A stretch of 64,000 nt of DNA, from positions 1 through 64,000 of the forward strand of contig NW_027018020.1 in NCBI RefSeq assembly GCF_032854445.1. The letters are read 5' to 3'. How positions within the stretch are numbered: the first letter of the stretch is position 1; each line of letters opens with the position of its first letter. The DNA is from Liolophura sinensis. Lineage: Eukaryota; Mollusca; Polyplacophora; Chitonida; Chitonidae. The notes beneath the pieces were generated by a model, which was not told where the DNA came from, did not search any database, and worked only from the letters and a program-made list of their open reading frames with translations. A program made the translations under genes and the position numbers. Of this stretch, positions 12,207 through 24,788 are shown piece after piece.

Positions 12207-14818
12207 CGCACGTGATTATGACATAAATGATCATTCAATTGTAGCTACAGCCAAAAGTATTGGTCGGAGAGCAACGCGGATTGCACCATTCAATTTCTCG
12301 TCACAAAATACGTCGGATTAGCCTCTTACTAGTAGCACTGGAACAGTTTTTCCACTTTTACATTTTTGCCTGGTCTTTTTGTTAATTGAAACCGGCTACA
12401 CTGTACTCTGTACAATCGCGACTGGTCATTACTATATTCAACTTTTGACTATAAGTTCTGTGCCCTTCGGTAGCCCAGAAGACCTGAAATCTTTGGGCCA
12501 AGCCCATTTAACTCACCCAGCAATTGTCTTACATCTAAGTACAGGACAATCTCAATGTCTTTATCTACGTGTAGAAAAACCACACCATTTGTACGTGAAA
12601 AACACAAGGTACTTGATACAGTCTGCTGTAAAAAGTACAACTGAACACTGACCCACTTCAGTAAGGTCCCAAAAGATGCGGAATGGAGCCAGGCATCGGT
12701 AGCTGTTGAAAAATTGCAAATATCCCTGGTTTCCATGGAGTAAGAGCCGTTGCTGGGCACGTGATTATGACATAAATGATCATTCAATTGTCACTACAGC
12801 CCAAAGTATTGGTCGGAGAGCAACGCGGTTTGCACCATTCGATTTCTCGTCACAAAATACGTCGGATTAGTCTCTTACCAGCAGCACTGGAACAGTTTTT
12901 CCACTTTTGCATTTATACCTGGTCTTTTTGTTAATTAAAATCGGCTACACTCTACTCTGTACAATCGCGACTGGTCATTACTATATTCAACTTTTGACTA
13001 TAAGTTATGTGCCCTTCGGTAGCCCAGAAAACCTGAAATCTTTGGGCCAAGCCCATTTAACTCACCCAGCAATTGTCTTACTTCTAAGTCCAAGACAATC
13101 TCAATGTCTTTATCTACGTGTAGAAAAACCAGACCATTTGTACATAAAAAACACAAGGTACTTGATACAGTCTGCTGTATAAAGTACAACTAAACACTGA
13201 CCCACATTTATAAGGTGCCAAAAGATGCGGAATTGGGCCAGGCATCGGCAGCTGTTAAAAAATTGCAAATATCCCTGGTTTCCATGGAGTAAGAGCCGTT
13301 GCTGGGCACGTGATTATGACATCAATATTCATTGAATTGTCGCTACAGCCAAAGGTATTGGTCGGAGAGCAACGCGGATTGCACCATTCGATTTCTCGTC
13401 ACAAAATACGTCGGATTAGCTTCTTACTAGTAGCACTGGAACAGTTTTTCCACTTTTGCATTTTTGCCTGGTCTTTTTGTTAATTGAAACCGGCTACACT
13501 GTACTCTGTACAATCGCGACTGGTCATTACTATATTCAACTTTTGACTATAAGTTATGTGCCCTTCGGTAGCTCAGAAGACCTTAAATCTTTGGGCCAAG
13601 CCCATTTAACTCACCCAGCAATTGTCTTACTTCTAAGTCCAAGACAATCTCAATGTCTTTATCTACGTGTAGAAAAACCACACCATTTGTACGTGAAAAA
13701 CACAAGGTACTTGATACAGTCTGCTGTAAAAAGTACAACTGACCACAGACCCACATGAATAAGAAGCCAAAAGATCCGGAATTGAGCCAGGTATCTGCAG
13801 GTGTTGAAAAATTGCAAATTTCCCTGGTTTCCATGGAGTAAGAGCCGTTGCTGGGCACGTGATTATGACATAAATGATCATTCAATTGTCACTACAGGCA
13901 AAAGTATTGGTCGGACAGCAACGCGGTTTGCACCATTCGATTTGTCGTCACAAAATACGTCGGATTAGCCTCTTACCAGCAGCACTGGAACAATTTTTCC
14001 CCTTTTGCATTTTTACCTGGTCTTTTTGGTAATTGAAATCGGCTACACTGTACCCTGTACAATCGCGACTGGTCATTACTATATTCAACTTTTGACTATA
14101 AGTTATGTGCCCTTCGGTAGCCCAGAAGACGTCAAATCTTTCTGTTAAGCCCAGTTAACTCACCCAGCAATTGTCTTACTTCTAAGTCCAAGACAATCTC
14201 AATGTCTTTATCTACGTGTAGAAAAACCACACCATTTGTACGTGAAAAACACAAGGTACTTGATACAGTCTGCTGTAAAAAGTACAACTGACCACAGACC
14301 CACATGAATAAGAAGCCAAAAGATCCGGAATTGAGCCAGGTATCTGCAGGTGTTGAAAAATTGCAAATTTCCCTGGTTTCCATGGAGTAAGAGCCGTTGC
14401 TGGGCACGTGATTATGACATAAATGATCATTCAATTGTCACTACAGCCAAAAGTATTGGTCGGAGAGCAACGCGGATTGCACCATTCGATTTCTCGTCAC
14501 AAAATACGTCGGATTAGCCTCTTACTAGTAGCACTGGAACAGTTTTTCCACTTTTACATTTTTGCCTGGTCTTTTTGTTAATTGAAACCGGCTACACTGT
14601 ACTCTGTACAATCGCGATTGGTCATTACTATATTCAACTTTTGACTATAAGTTATGTGCCCTTCGGTAGCCCAGAAGACCTGAAATCTTTGGGCCAAGCC
14701 CATTTAGCTCACCCAGCAATTGTCTTACATCCAAGTCCAAGACAATCTCAATGTCTTTATCTACGTGTAGAAAAACCACACCATTTGTACATGAAAAACA
14801 CAAGGTACTTGATACAGT
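12207..14818. repeat. Region B, irregular monomers incl. a tandem pair
   Basis: Monomer starts are 12,623 (a), 13,172 (b), 13,721 (c) and 14,270 (c). The last two share the rare variant ATAAGAAGCCAAAAGATCCG and a GGTATCTGCAGGTG block, so one is a recent single-monomer duplicate of the other over much of its length; they differ in the back half. No longer period is visible here. Confidence 0.75.
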
Positions 14819-17800
14819 CTGCTGTAAAAAGTACAACTGAACACTGACCCACTTCAGTAAGGTGCCAAAAGATGCGGAATTGAGCCAGGCATCGGCAGCT
14901 GTTGAAAAATTGCAAATTTCCCTGGTTTCCATGGAGTAAGAGCCATCGCTACGCACGTGATTATGACATAAATGATCATTCATTTGTCACTACAGCCAAA
15001 AGTATTAGTCGGAGAGCAACGCGGTTTGCACCATTTGATTTGTCGTCACAAAATACGTCGGATTAGCCTCTTACCAGCAGCACTGGAACAGTTTTTCCAC
15101 TTTTGCATTTTTGCCTGGTCTTTTTGTTAATTGAAATCGGCTACACTGTACTCTGTACAATCGCGACTGGTCATTACTATTTTCAACTTTTGACTATAAG
15201 TTATGTGCCCTTCGGTAGCCCAGAAGACCTGAAATCTTTGGGTCAAGCCCATTTAACTCACCCATAAATTGTCTTACTTCTAAGTCCAAGACAATCTCAA
15301 TGTCTTTATCTACGTGTAGAAAAACCACACCATTTGTACGTGAAAAACACAAGGTACTTCATACAGTCTGCTGTAAAAAGTACAACTGACCACAGACCCA
15401 CATGAATAAGGTGCCAAAAGATCCGGAATTGAGCCAGGTATCGGCAGCTGTTGAAAAATTGCAAATTTCCCTGGTTTCCATGGAGTAAGAGCCGTTGCTG
15501 GGCACGTGATTATGACATAAATGATCATTCAATTGTCTCTACAGGCAAAAGTATTGGTCGGAGAGCAACGCGGTTTACACCATTCGATTTGTCGTCACAA
15601 AATACGTCGGATTAGCCTCTTACCAGCAGCACTGGAACAATTTTTCCAATTTTGCATTTTTACCTGGTCTTTTTGTTAATTGAAACCGGCTACACTGTAC
15701 TCTGTACAATCGCGACTGGTCATTACTATATTCAACTTTTGACTATAAGTTATGTGCCCTTCGGTAGCCCAGAAGACGTCAAATCTCTGGGCTAAGCCCA
15801 TTTAACTCCCCCAGCAATTGTCTTACTTCTAAGTGCAAGACAATCTCAATGTCTTTATCTACGTGTAGAAAAACCAAACCATTTGTACATGAAAAACACA
15901 AGGTACTTGATACAGTCTGCTGTAAAAAGTACAACTGAACACTGACCCACTTCAGTAAGGTGCCAAAAGATTCGGAATTAAGCCAGGCATCGGCAGCTGT
16001 TGAAAAATTGCAAATTTCCCTGGTTTCCATGGAGTAAGAGCCGTTGCTACGCACGTGATTATGACATAAATGATCATTCAATTGTCGCTACAGCCAAAAG
16101 TATTGGTCGGAGAGCAACGCTTATTGCACCATTCGATTTCTCGTCACAAAATACGTCGGATTAGCCTCTTACTAGTAGCACTGGAACAGGTTTTCCACTT
16201 TTGCATTTTTGCCTGGTCTTTTTGTTAATTGAAATCGGCTACACTGTACTCTGTACAATCGCGACTGGTCATTACTATATTCAACTTTTGACTATAAGTT
16301 ATGTGCCCTTCGGTAGCCCAGAAGACGTCAAATCTTTGGGCCAAGCCCATTTAACTCACCCAGCAATTGTCTTACTTCTAAGTCCAAGACAATCTCAAAG
16401 TCTTTATCTTCGTGTAGAAAAACCACACCATTTGTACGTGAAAAACACAAGGTACTTGATACAGTCTGCTGTAAAAAGTACAACTAAACACTGACCCACA
16501 TTTATAAGGTGCCAAAAGATGCGGAATTGGGCCAGGCATCGACAGCTGTTAAAAAATTGCAAATATCCCTGGTTTCCATGGAGTAAGAGCCGTTGCGGGG
16601 CACGAGATTATGACATCAATATTCATTAAAATTGTCGCTACAGCCAAAAGTATTGGTCGGAGAGCAACGCGGATTGCACCATTCGATTTTTCGTCACAAA
16701 ATACTTCCGATTAGCCTCTTACCAGCAGCACTGGAACAGTTTTTCCACTTTTGCATTTTTGCCTGGTCTTTTTGTTAATTGAAATCGGCTACACTGTACT
16801 CTGTACAATCGCGACTGGTCATTACTATATTCAACTTTTGACTATAAGTTATGTGCCCTTCGGTAGCCCAGAAGACGTCAAATCTTTGGGCTAAACCCAT
16901 TTAACTCACCCAGCAATTGCCTTACTTCTAAGTGCAAGACAATCTCAATGTCTTTATCTACGTGTAGAAAAACCACACCATTTGTACGTGAAAAACACAA
17001 GGTACTTGATACAGTCTGCTGTAAAAAGTACAACTGAACACTGTCCCACTTCAGTAAGGTGCCAAAAGATGCGGAATGGAGCCAGGCATCGGCAGCTGTT
17101 GAAAAAATGCAAATTTCCCTGGTTTCCATGGAGTAAGAGCCGTTGCTGGGCACGTGATTATGACATAAATGATCATTCAATTGTCACTACAGCCCAAAGT
17201 ATTGGTCGGAGAGCAGCGCGGTTTGCACCATTCGATTTCTCGTCACAAAATACGTCGGATTAGTCTCTTACCAGCAGCACTGGAACAGTTTTTCCACTTT
17301 TGCATTTTTGCCTGGTCTTTTTGTTAATTGAAATCGGCTACACTGTACTCTGTACAATCGCGACTGGTCATTACTATATTCAACTTTTGACTATAAGTTA
17401 TGTGCCCTTCGGTAGCCCAGAAGACCTGAAATCTTTGGGTCAGGCCCATTTAACTCACCCAGCAATTGTCTTACTTCTAAGTCCAAGACAATCTCAATGT
17501 CTTTATCTACGTGTAGAAAAACCACACCATTTGTACGTGAAAACCACAAGGTACTTGATACAGTCTGCTGTAAAAAGTACAACTGAACACTGACCCACTT
17601 CAGTAAGGTGCCAAAAGATGCGGAATTGGGCCAGGCATCGCAGCTGTTAAAAAATTGCAAATATCCCTGGTTTCCATGGAGTAAGAGCCGTTGCTACGCA
17701 CGTGATTATGACATAAATGATCATTCAATTGTAGCTACAGCCAAAAGTATTGGTCGGAGAGCAACGCGGATTGCACCATTCGATTTCTCGTCACAAAATA

Positions 17801-18112
17801 CGTCGGATTAGCCTCTTACTAGTAGCACTGGAACAGTTTTTCCACTTTTACATTTTTACCTGGTCTTTTTGTTAATTGAAACCGGCTACACTGTACTCTG
17901 TACAATCGCGATTGGTCATTACTATATTCAACTTTTGACTATAAGTTATGTGCCCTTCGGTAGCCCAGAAGACCTGAAATCTTTGGGCCAAGCCCATTTA
18001 ACTCACCCAGCAATTGTCTTACATCTAAGTCCAAGACAATCTCAATGTCTTTATCTACGTGTAGAAAAACCACACCATTTGTACATGAAAAACACAAGGT
18101 ACTTGATACAGT
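14819..18112. repeat. HOR-B copy 1 (6 monomers, ~3,294 bp)
   Basis: Monomer starts: 14,819 (a, marker AGCCATCGCTACGC), 15,368 (c, AAAGATCCGG), 15,917 (a, AAAGATTCGG), 16,466 (b, CATCGACAGC), 17,016 (a, GCGGAATGGAGCC) and 17,565 (a, GTAGCTACAGCC). The marker series begins again at 18,113. Confidence 0.8.
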
Positions 18113-20859
18113 CTGCTGTAAAAAGTACAACTGAACACTGATCCACTTCAGTAAAGTGCCAAAAGATGCGGAATTGAGCCAGGCATCGGCAGCTGTTGAA
18201 AAATTGCAAATTTCCCTGGTTTCCATGGAGTAAGAGCCATCGCTACGCACGTGATTATGACATAAATGATCATTCATTTGTCACTACAGCCAAAAGTATT
18301 AGTCGGAGAGCAACGCGGTTTGCACCATTTGATTTCTCGTCACAAAATACGTCGGATTAGCCTCTTACCAGCAGCACTGGAACAGTTTTTCCACTTTTGC
18401 ATTTTTGCCTGGTCTTTTTATTAATTGAAATCGGCTACACTGTACTCTGTACAATCGCGACTGGTCATTACTATTTTCAACTTTTGACTATAAGTTATGT
18501 GCCCTTCGGTAGCCCAGAAGACCTGAAATCTTTGGGTCAAGCCCATTTAACTCACCCAGCAATTGTCTTACTTCTAAGTGCAAGACAATCTCAATGTCTT
18601 TATCTACGTGTAGAAAAACCACACCATTTGTACATAAAAAACACAAGGTACTTGATACAGTCTGCTGTAAAAAGTACAACTGACCACAGACCCACATGAA
18701 TAAGGTGCCAAAAGGTCGGAATTGAGCCAGGTATCGGCAGCTGTTGAAAAATTGCAAATTTCCCTGGTTTCCATGGAGTAAGAGCCGTTGCTGGGCACGT
18801 GATTATGACATAAATGATCATTCAATTGGTCACTACAGGCAAAAGTATTGGTCGGACAGCAACGCGGTTTACACCATTCGATTTGTCGTCACAAAATACG
18901 TCGGATTAGCCTCTTACCAGCAGCACTGGAACAATTTTTCCAATTTTGCATTTTTACCTGGTCTTTTTGTTAATTGAAATCGGCTACACTGTACTCTGTA
19001 CAATCGCGACTGGTCATTACTATATTCAACTTTTGACTATAAGTTATGTGCCCTTCGGTAGCCCAGAAGACGTCAAATCTCTGGGCTCAGCCATTTAACT
19101 CACCCAGCAATTGTCTTACTTCTAAGTGCAAGACAATCTCAATGTCTTTATCTACGTGTAGAAAAACCAGACCATTTGTACATGAAAAACACAAGGTACT
19201 TGATACAGTCTGCTGTAAAAAGTACAACTGAACACTGACCCACTTCAGTAAGGTGCCAAAAGATTCGGAATTGAGCCAGGCATCGGCAGCTGTTGAAAAA
19301 TTGCAAATTTCCCTGGTTTCCATGGAGTAAGAGCCGTTGCTACGCACGTGATTATGACATAAATGATCATTCAATTGTCGCTACAGCCAAAAGTATTGGT
19401 CGGAGAGCAACGCTTATTGCACCATTCGATTTCTCGTCACAAAATACGTCGGATTAGCCTCTTACTAGTAGCACTGGAACAGGTTTTCCACTTTTGCATT
19501 TTTGCCTGGTCTTTTTGTTAATTGAAACCGGCTACACTGTACTCTGTACAATCGCGACTGGTCATTACTATATTCAACTTTTGACTATAAGTTATGTGCC
19601 CTTCGGTAGCCCAGAAGACCTGAAATCTTTGGGCCAAGCCCATTTAACTCACCCAGCAATTGTCTTACTTCTAAGTCCAAGACAATCTCAATGTCTTTAT
19701 CTTCGTGTAGAAAAACCACACCATTTGTACGTGAAAAACACAAGGTACTTGATACAGTCTGCTGTAAAAAGTACAACTAAACACTGACCCACATTTTATA
19801 AGGTGCCAAAAGATGCGGAATTGGGCCAGGCAATCGACAGCTGTTAAAAAATTGCAAATATCCCTGGTTTCCATGGAGTAAGAGCCGTTGCTGGGCACGA
19901 GATTATGACATCAATATTCATTAAAATTGTCGCTACAGCCAAAAGTATTGGTCGGAGAGCAACGCGGATTGCACCATTCGATTTTTCGTCACAAAATACT
20001 TCCGATTAGCCTCTTACCAGCAGCACTGGAACAGTTTTTCCACTTTTGCATTTTTGCCTGGTCTTTATGTTAATTGAAATCGGCTACACTGTACTCTGTA
20101 CAATCGCGACTGGTCATTACTATATTCAACTTTTGACTATAAGTTATGTGCCCTTCGGTAGCCCAGAAGACGTCAAATCTTTGGGCTAAACCCATTTAAC
20201 TCACCCAGCAATTGCCTTACTTCTAAGTGCAAGACAATCTCAATATCTTTATCTACGTGTAGAAAAACCACACCATTTGTACGTGAAAAACACAAGGTAC
20301 TTGATACAGTCTGCTGTAAAAAGTACAACTGAACACTGACCCACTTCAGTAAGGTGCCAAAAGATGCGGAATGGAGCCAGGCATCGGCAGCTGTTGAAAA
20401 ATTGCAAATTTCCCTGGTTTCCATGGAGTAAGAGCCGTTGCTGGGCACGTGATTATGACATAAATGATCATTCAATTGTAGCTACAGCCAAAAGTATTGG
20501 TCGGAGAGCAACGCGGATTGCACCATTCGATTTCTCGTCACAAAATACGTCGGATTAGCCTCTTACTAGTAGCACTGGAACAGTTTTTCCACTTTTACAT
20601 TTTTACCTGGTCTTTTTGTTAATTGAAACCGGCTACACTGTACTCTGTACAATCGCGATTGGTCATTACTATATTCAACTTTTGACTATAAGTTATGTGC
20701 CCTTCGGTAGCCCAGAAGACCTGAAATCTTTGGGCCAAGCCCATTTAACTCACCCAGCAATTGTCTTACATCTAAGTCCAAGACAATCTCAATGTCTTTA
20801 TCTACGTGTAGAAAAACCAGACCATTTGTACATGAAAAACACAAGGTACTTGATACAGT
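18113..20859. repeat. HOR-B copy 2 (5 monomers, ~2,747 bp)
   Basis: Monomer starts: 18,113, 18,662, 19,210, 19,759 and 20,311. The marker order is as in copy 1, but its fifth and sixth monomers are fused into one: m38 (20,311) has the GGAATGGAGCC front of 17,016 and the GTAGCTACAGCC back of 17,565. Confidence 0.8.
20375..20479. other. Monomer-fusion junction in HOR-B copy 2
   Basis: Between GAATGGAGCC (about 20,370) and GTAGCTACAG (about 20,478), the sequence changes from the type seen at 17,016 to the type seen at 17,565. The result is a hybrid monomer of normal length and a net loss of one unit. Confidence 0.7.
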
Positions 20860-23800
20860 CTGCTGTAAAAAGTACAACTGAACACTGACCCACTTCAGTA
20901 AGGTGCCAAAAGATGCGGAATTGAGCCAGGCATCGGCAGCTGTTGAAAAATTGCAAATTTCCCTGGTTTCCATGGAGTAAGAGCCATCGCTACGCACGTG
21001 ATTATGACATAAATGATCATTCATTTGTCACTACAGCCAAAAGTATTAGTCGGAGAGCAACGCGGTTTGCACCATTTGATTTCTCGTCACAAAATACGTC
21101 GGATTAGCCTCTTACCAGCAGCACTGGAACAGTTTTTCCACTTTTGCATTTTTGCCTGGTCTTTTTGTTAATTGAAATCGGCTACACTGTACTCTGTACA
21201 ATCGCGACTGGTCATTACTATTTTCAACTTTTGACTATAAGTTATGTGCCCTTCGGTAGCCCAGAAGACCTGAAATCTTTGGGTCAAGCCCATTTAACTC
21301 ACCCAGCAATTGTCTTACTTCTAAGTCCAAGACAATCTCAATGTCTTTATCTACGTGTAGAAAAACCACACCATTTGTACATAAAAAACACAAGGTACTT
21401 GATACAGTCTGCTGTAAAAAGTACAACTGAACACTGACCCACATCAGTAAGGTGCCAAAAGATTCGGAATTGAGCCAGGCATCGGCAGCTGTTGAAAAAT
21501 TGCAAATTTCCCTGGTTTCCATGGAGTAAGAGCCGTTGCTGGGCACGTGATTATGACATAAATGATCATTCAATTGTCGCTACAGCCAAAAGTATTGGTC
21601 GGAGAGCAACGCGGATGGCACCATTCGATTTCTCGTCACAAAATACGTCGGATTAGTTTCTTACTAGTAGCACTGGAACAGTTTTTCCACTTTTGCATTT
21701 TTGCCTGGTCTTTTGTTAATTGAAACCGGCTACACTGTACTCTGTACAATCGCGACTGGTCATTACTATATTCAACTTTTGACTATAAGTTATGTGCCCT
21801 TCGGTAGCCCAGAAGACCTTAAATCTTTGGGCCAAGCCCATTTAACTCACCCAGCAATTATCTTACTTCTAAGTCCAAGACAATCTCAATGTCTTTATCT
21901 ACGTGTAGAACAACCACATCATTTGTACATAAAAAACACAAGGTACTTGATACAGTCTGCTGTAAAAAGTACAACTAAACACTGACCAACTTCAGTAAGG
22001 TGCCAAAAGATGCGGAATTGAGCCAGGCATCGGCAGCTGTTGAAAAATTGCAAATTTCCCTGGTTTCCATGGAGTAAGAGCCGTTGCTGGGCACGTGATT
22101 ATGACATAAATGATCATTCAATTGTCACTACAGGCAAAAGTATTGGTTGGACAGCAACGCGGTTTGCACCATTCGATTTGTCGTCACAAAATACGTCGGA
22201 ATAGCCTCTTACCAGCAGCACTGGAACAATTTTTCCAATTTTGCATTTTTACCTGGTCTTTTTGGTAATTGAAATCGGCTATACTGTACTCTGTACAATC
22301 GCGACTGGTCATTACTATATTCAACTTTTGACTATAAGTTATGTGCCCTTCGGTAGCCCAGAAGACGTCAAATCTTTCGGTTAAGCCCAGTTAACTCACC
22401 CAGCAATTGTCTTACTTCTAAGTCCAAGACAATCTCAATGTCTTTATCTACGTGTAGAAAAACCACACCATTTGTACATGAAAAACACAAGGTACTTGAT
22501 ACAGTCTGCTGTAAAAAGTACAACTGAACACTGACCCACTTCAGTAAGGTGCCAAAAGATGCGGAATTGAGCCAGGCATCGGCAGCTGTTGAAAAATTGC
22601 AAATTTCCCTGGTTTCCATGGAGTAAGAGCCGTTGCTACGCACGTGATTATGACATAAATGATCATTCAATTGTCGCTACAGCCAAAAGTATTGGTCGGA
22701 GAGCAACGCGGATTGCACCATTCGATTTCTCGTCACAAAATACGTCGGATTAGCCTCTTACTAGTAGCACTGGAACAGTTTTTCCACTTTTGCATTTTTG
22801 CCAGGTCTTTTTGTTAATTGAAACCGGCTACACTGTACTCTGTACAATCGCGACTGGTCATTACTATATTCAACTTTTGACTATAAGTTATGTGCCCTTC
22901 GGTAGCTCAGAAGACCTTAAATCTTTGGGCTAAAGCCCATTTAACTCACACCAGCAATTGTCTTACTTCTAAGTGCAAGACAATCTCAAAGTCTTTATCT
23001 ACGTGTAGAAAAACCACACCATTTGTACATAAAAAACACAAGGTACTTGATACAGTCTGCTGTAAAAAAGTACAACTGACCACAGATCCACATGAATAAG
23101 GTGCCAAAAGATCCGGAATTGAGCCAGGTATCGGCAGCTGTTGAAAAATTGCAAATTTCCCTGGTTTCCATGGAGTAAGAGCCGTTGCTGGGCACGTGAT
23201 TATGACATAAAAGATCATTCAATTGTCACTACAGGCAAAAGTATTGGTCGGACAGCAACGCGGTTTACACCATTCGATTTGTCGTCACAAAATACGTCGG
23301 ATTAGCCTCTTACCAGCAGCACTGGAACAATTTTTCCAATTTTGCATTTTTACCTGGTCTTTTTGTTAATTGAAATCGGCTACACTGTACTCTGTACAAT
23401 CGCGACTGGTTATTACTATATTCAACTTTTGACTATAAGTTATGTGCCCTTTGGTAGCCCAGAAGACGTCAAATCTCTGGCTAAGCCCATTTAACTCACC
23501 CAGCAATTGTCTTACTTCTAAGTGCAAGACAATCTCAATGTCTTTATCTACGTGTAGAAAAACCAGACCATTTGTACATGAAAAACACAAGGTACTTGAT
23601 ACAGTCTGCTGTAAAAAGTACAACTGAACACTGACCCACTCAGTAAGGTGCCAAAGATTCGGAATTGAGCCAGGCATCGGCAGCTGTTGAAAAATTGCAA
23701 ATTTCCCTGGTTTCCATGGAGTAAGAGCCGTTGCTGGGCACGTGATTATGACATAAAAATTCATTCAATTGTCGCTACAGCCAAAAGTATTGGTCGGAGA

Positions 23801-24770
23801 GCAACGCGGATTGCACCATTCGATTTCTCGTCACAAAATACGTCGGATTAGTTTCTTACTAGTAGCACTGGAACAGTTTTTCCACTTTTGCATTTTTGCC
23901 TGGTCTTTTTGTTAATTGAAAACCGGCTACACTGTACTCTGTACAATCGCGACTGGTCATTACTATATTCAACTTTTGACTATAAGTTATGTGCCCTTCG
24001 GTAGCTCAGAAGACCTTAAATCTTTGGGCTAAGCCCATTTAACTCACCCAGCAATTGTCTTTCTCTAAGTCAAGACAATCTCAATGTCTTTATCTACGTG
24101 TAGAAAAACCACACCATTTTGTACGTGAAAAACACAAGGTACTTGATACAGTCTGCTGTAAAAAGTACAACTAAACACTGACCCCACATTTATAAGGTGC
24201 CAAAAGATGCGGAATTGGGCCAGGCATCGACAGCTGTTAAAAAATTGCAAATATCCCTGGTTTCCATGGAGTAAGAGCCGTTGCTGGGCACGAGATTATG
24301 ACATCAATATTCATTAAAATTATCGCTACAGCCAAAAGAATTGGTCGGAGAGCAACGCGGATTGCACCATTCGATTTTTCGTCACAAAATACTTCCGATT
24401 AGCCTCTTACCAGCAGCACTGGAACAGTTTTTCCACTTTTGCATTTTTGCCTGGTCTTTTTGTTAATTGAAATCGGCTACACTGTACTCTGTACAATCGC
24501 GACTGGTCATTACTATATTCAACTTTTGACTATAAGTTATGTGCCCTTCGGTAGCCCAGAAGACGTCAAATCTTTGGGCTAAACCATTGAACTCACCCAG
24601 CAATTGCCTTACTTCTAAGTGCAAGACAATCTCAATGTCTTTATCTACGTGTAGAAAAACCAGACCATTTGTACGTGAAAAACACAAGGTACTTGATACA
24701 GTCTGCTGTAAAAAGTACAACTGAACACTGACCCACTTCAGTAAGGTCCCAAAAGATGCGGAATGGAGCC
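20860..24770. repeat. HOR-B copy 3 (scrambled, indel-rich)
   Basis: Monomer starts: 20,860, 21,409, 21,957, 22,506, 23,057, 23,606, 24,153 and 24,703. The first carries the CCATCGCTACGC marker. Units at 23,057, 23,606, 24,153 and 24,703 repeat the GATCCG, GATTCG, CGACAG and GAATGG series. In between, m40 and m41 are mosaics; m41 has a class b start with a class a continuation (AAACACTGACCAACTTCAG). From about 22.9 kb on, single-base indels become frequent. Confidence 0.65.
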
Positions 24771-24788
24771 AGGCAATCGGCAGCTGTT
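24770..24788. other. HOR-B / HOR-C junction inside a monomer
   Basis: m46 begins with the family-B marker GCGGAATGGAGCC. By 24,787 it carries AAAAAATTGCAAATATCC and then CATCAATATTCATTGAATTG, markers of the class b type 2 unit of family C. The 549-bp phase is kept. Confidence 0.65.
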
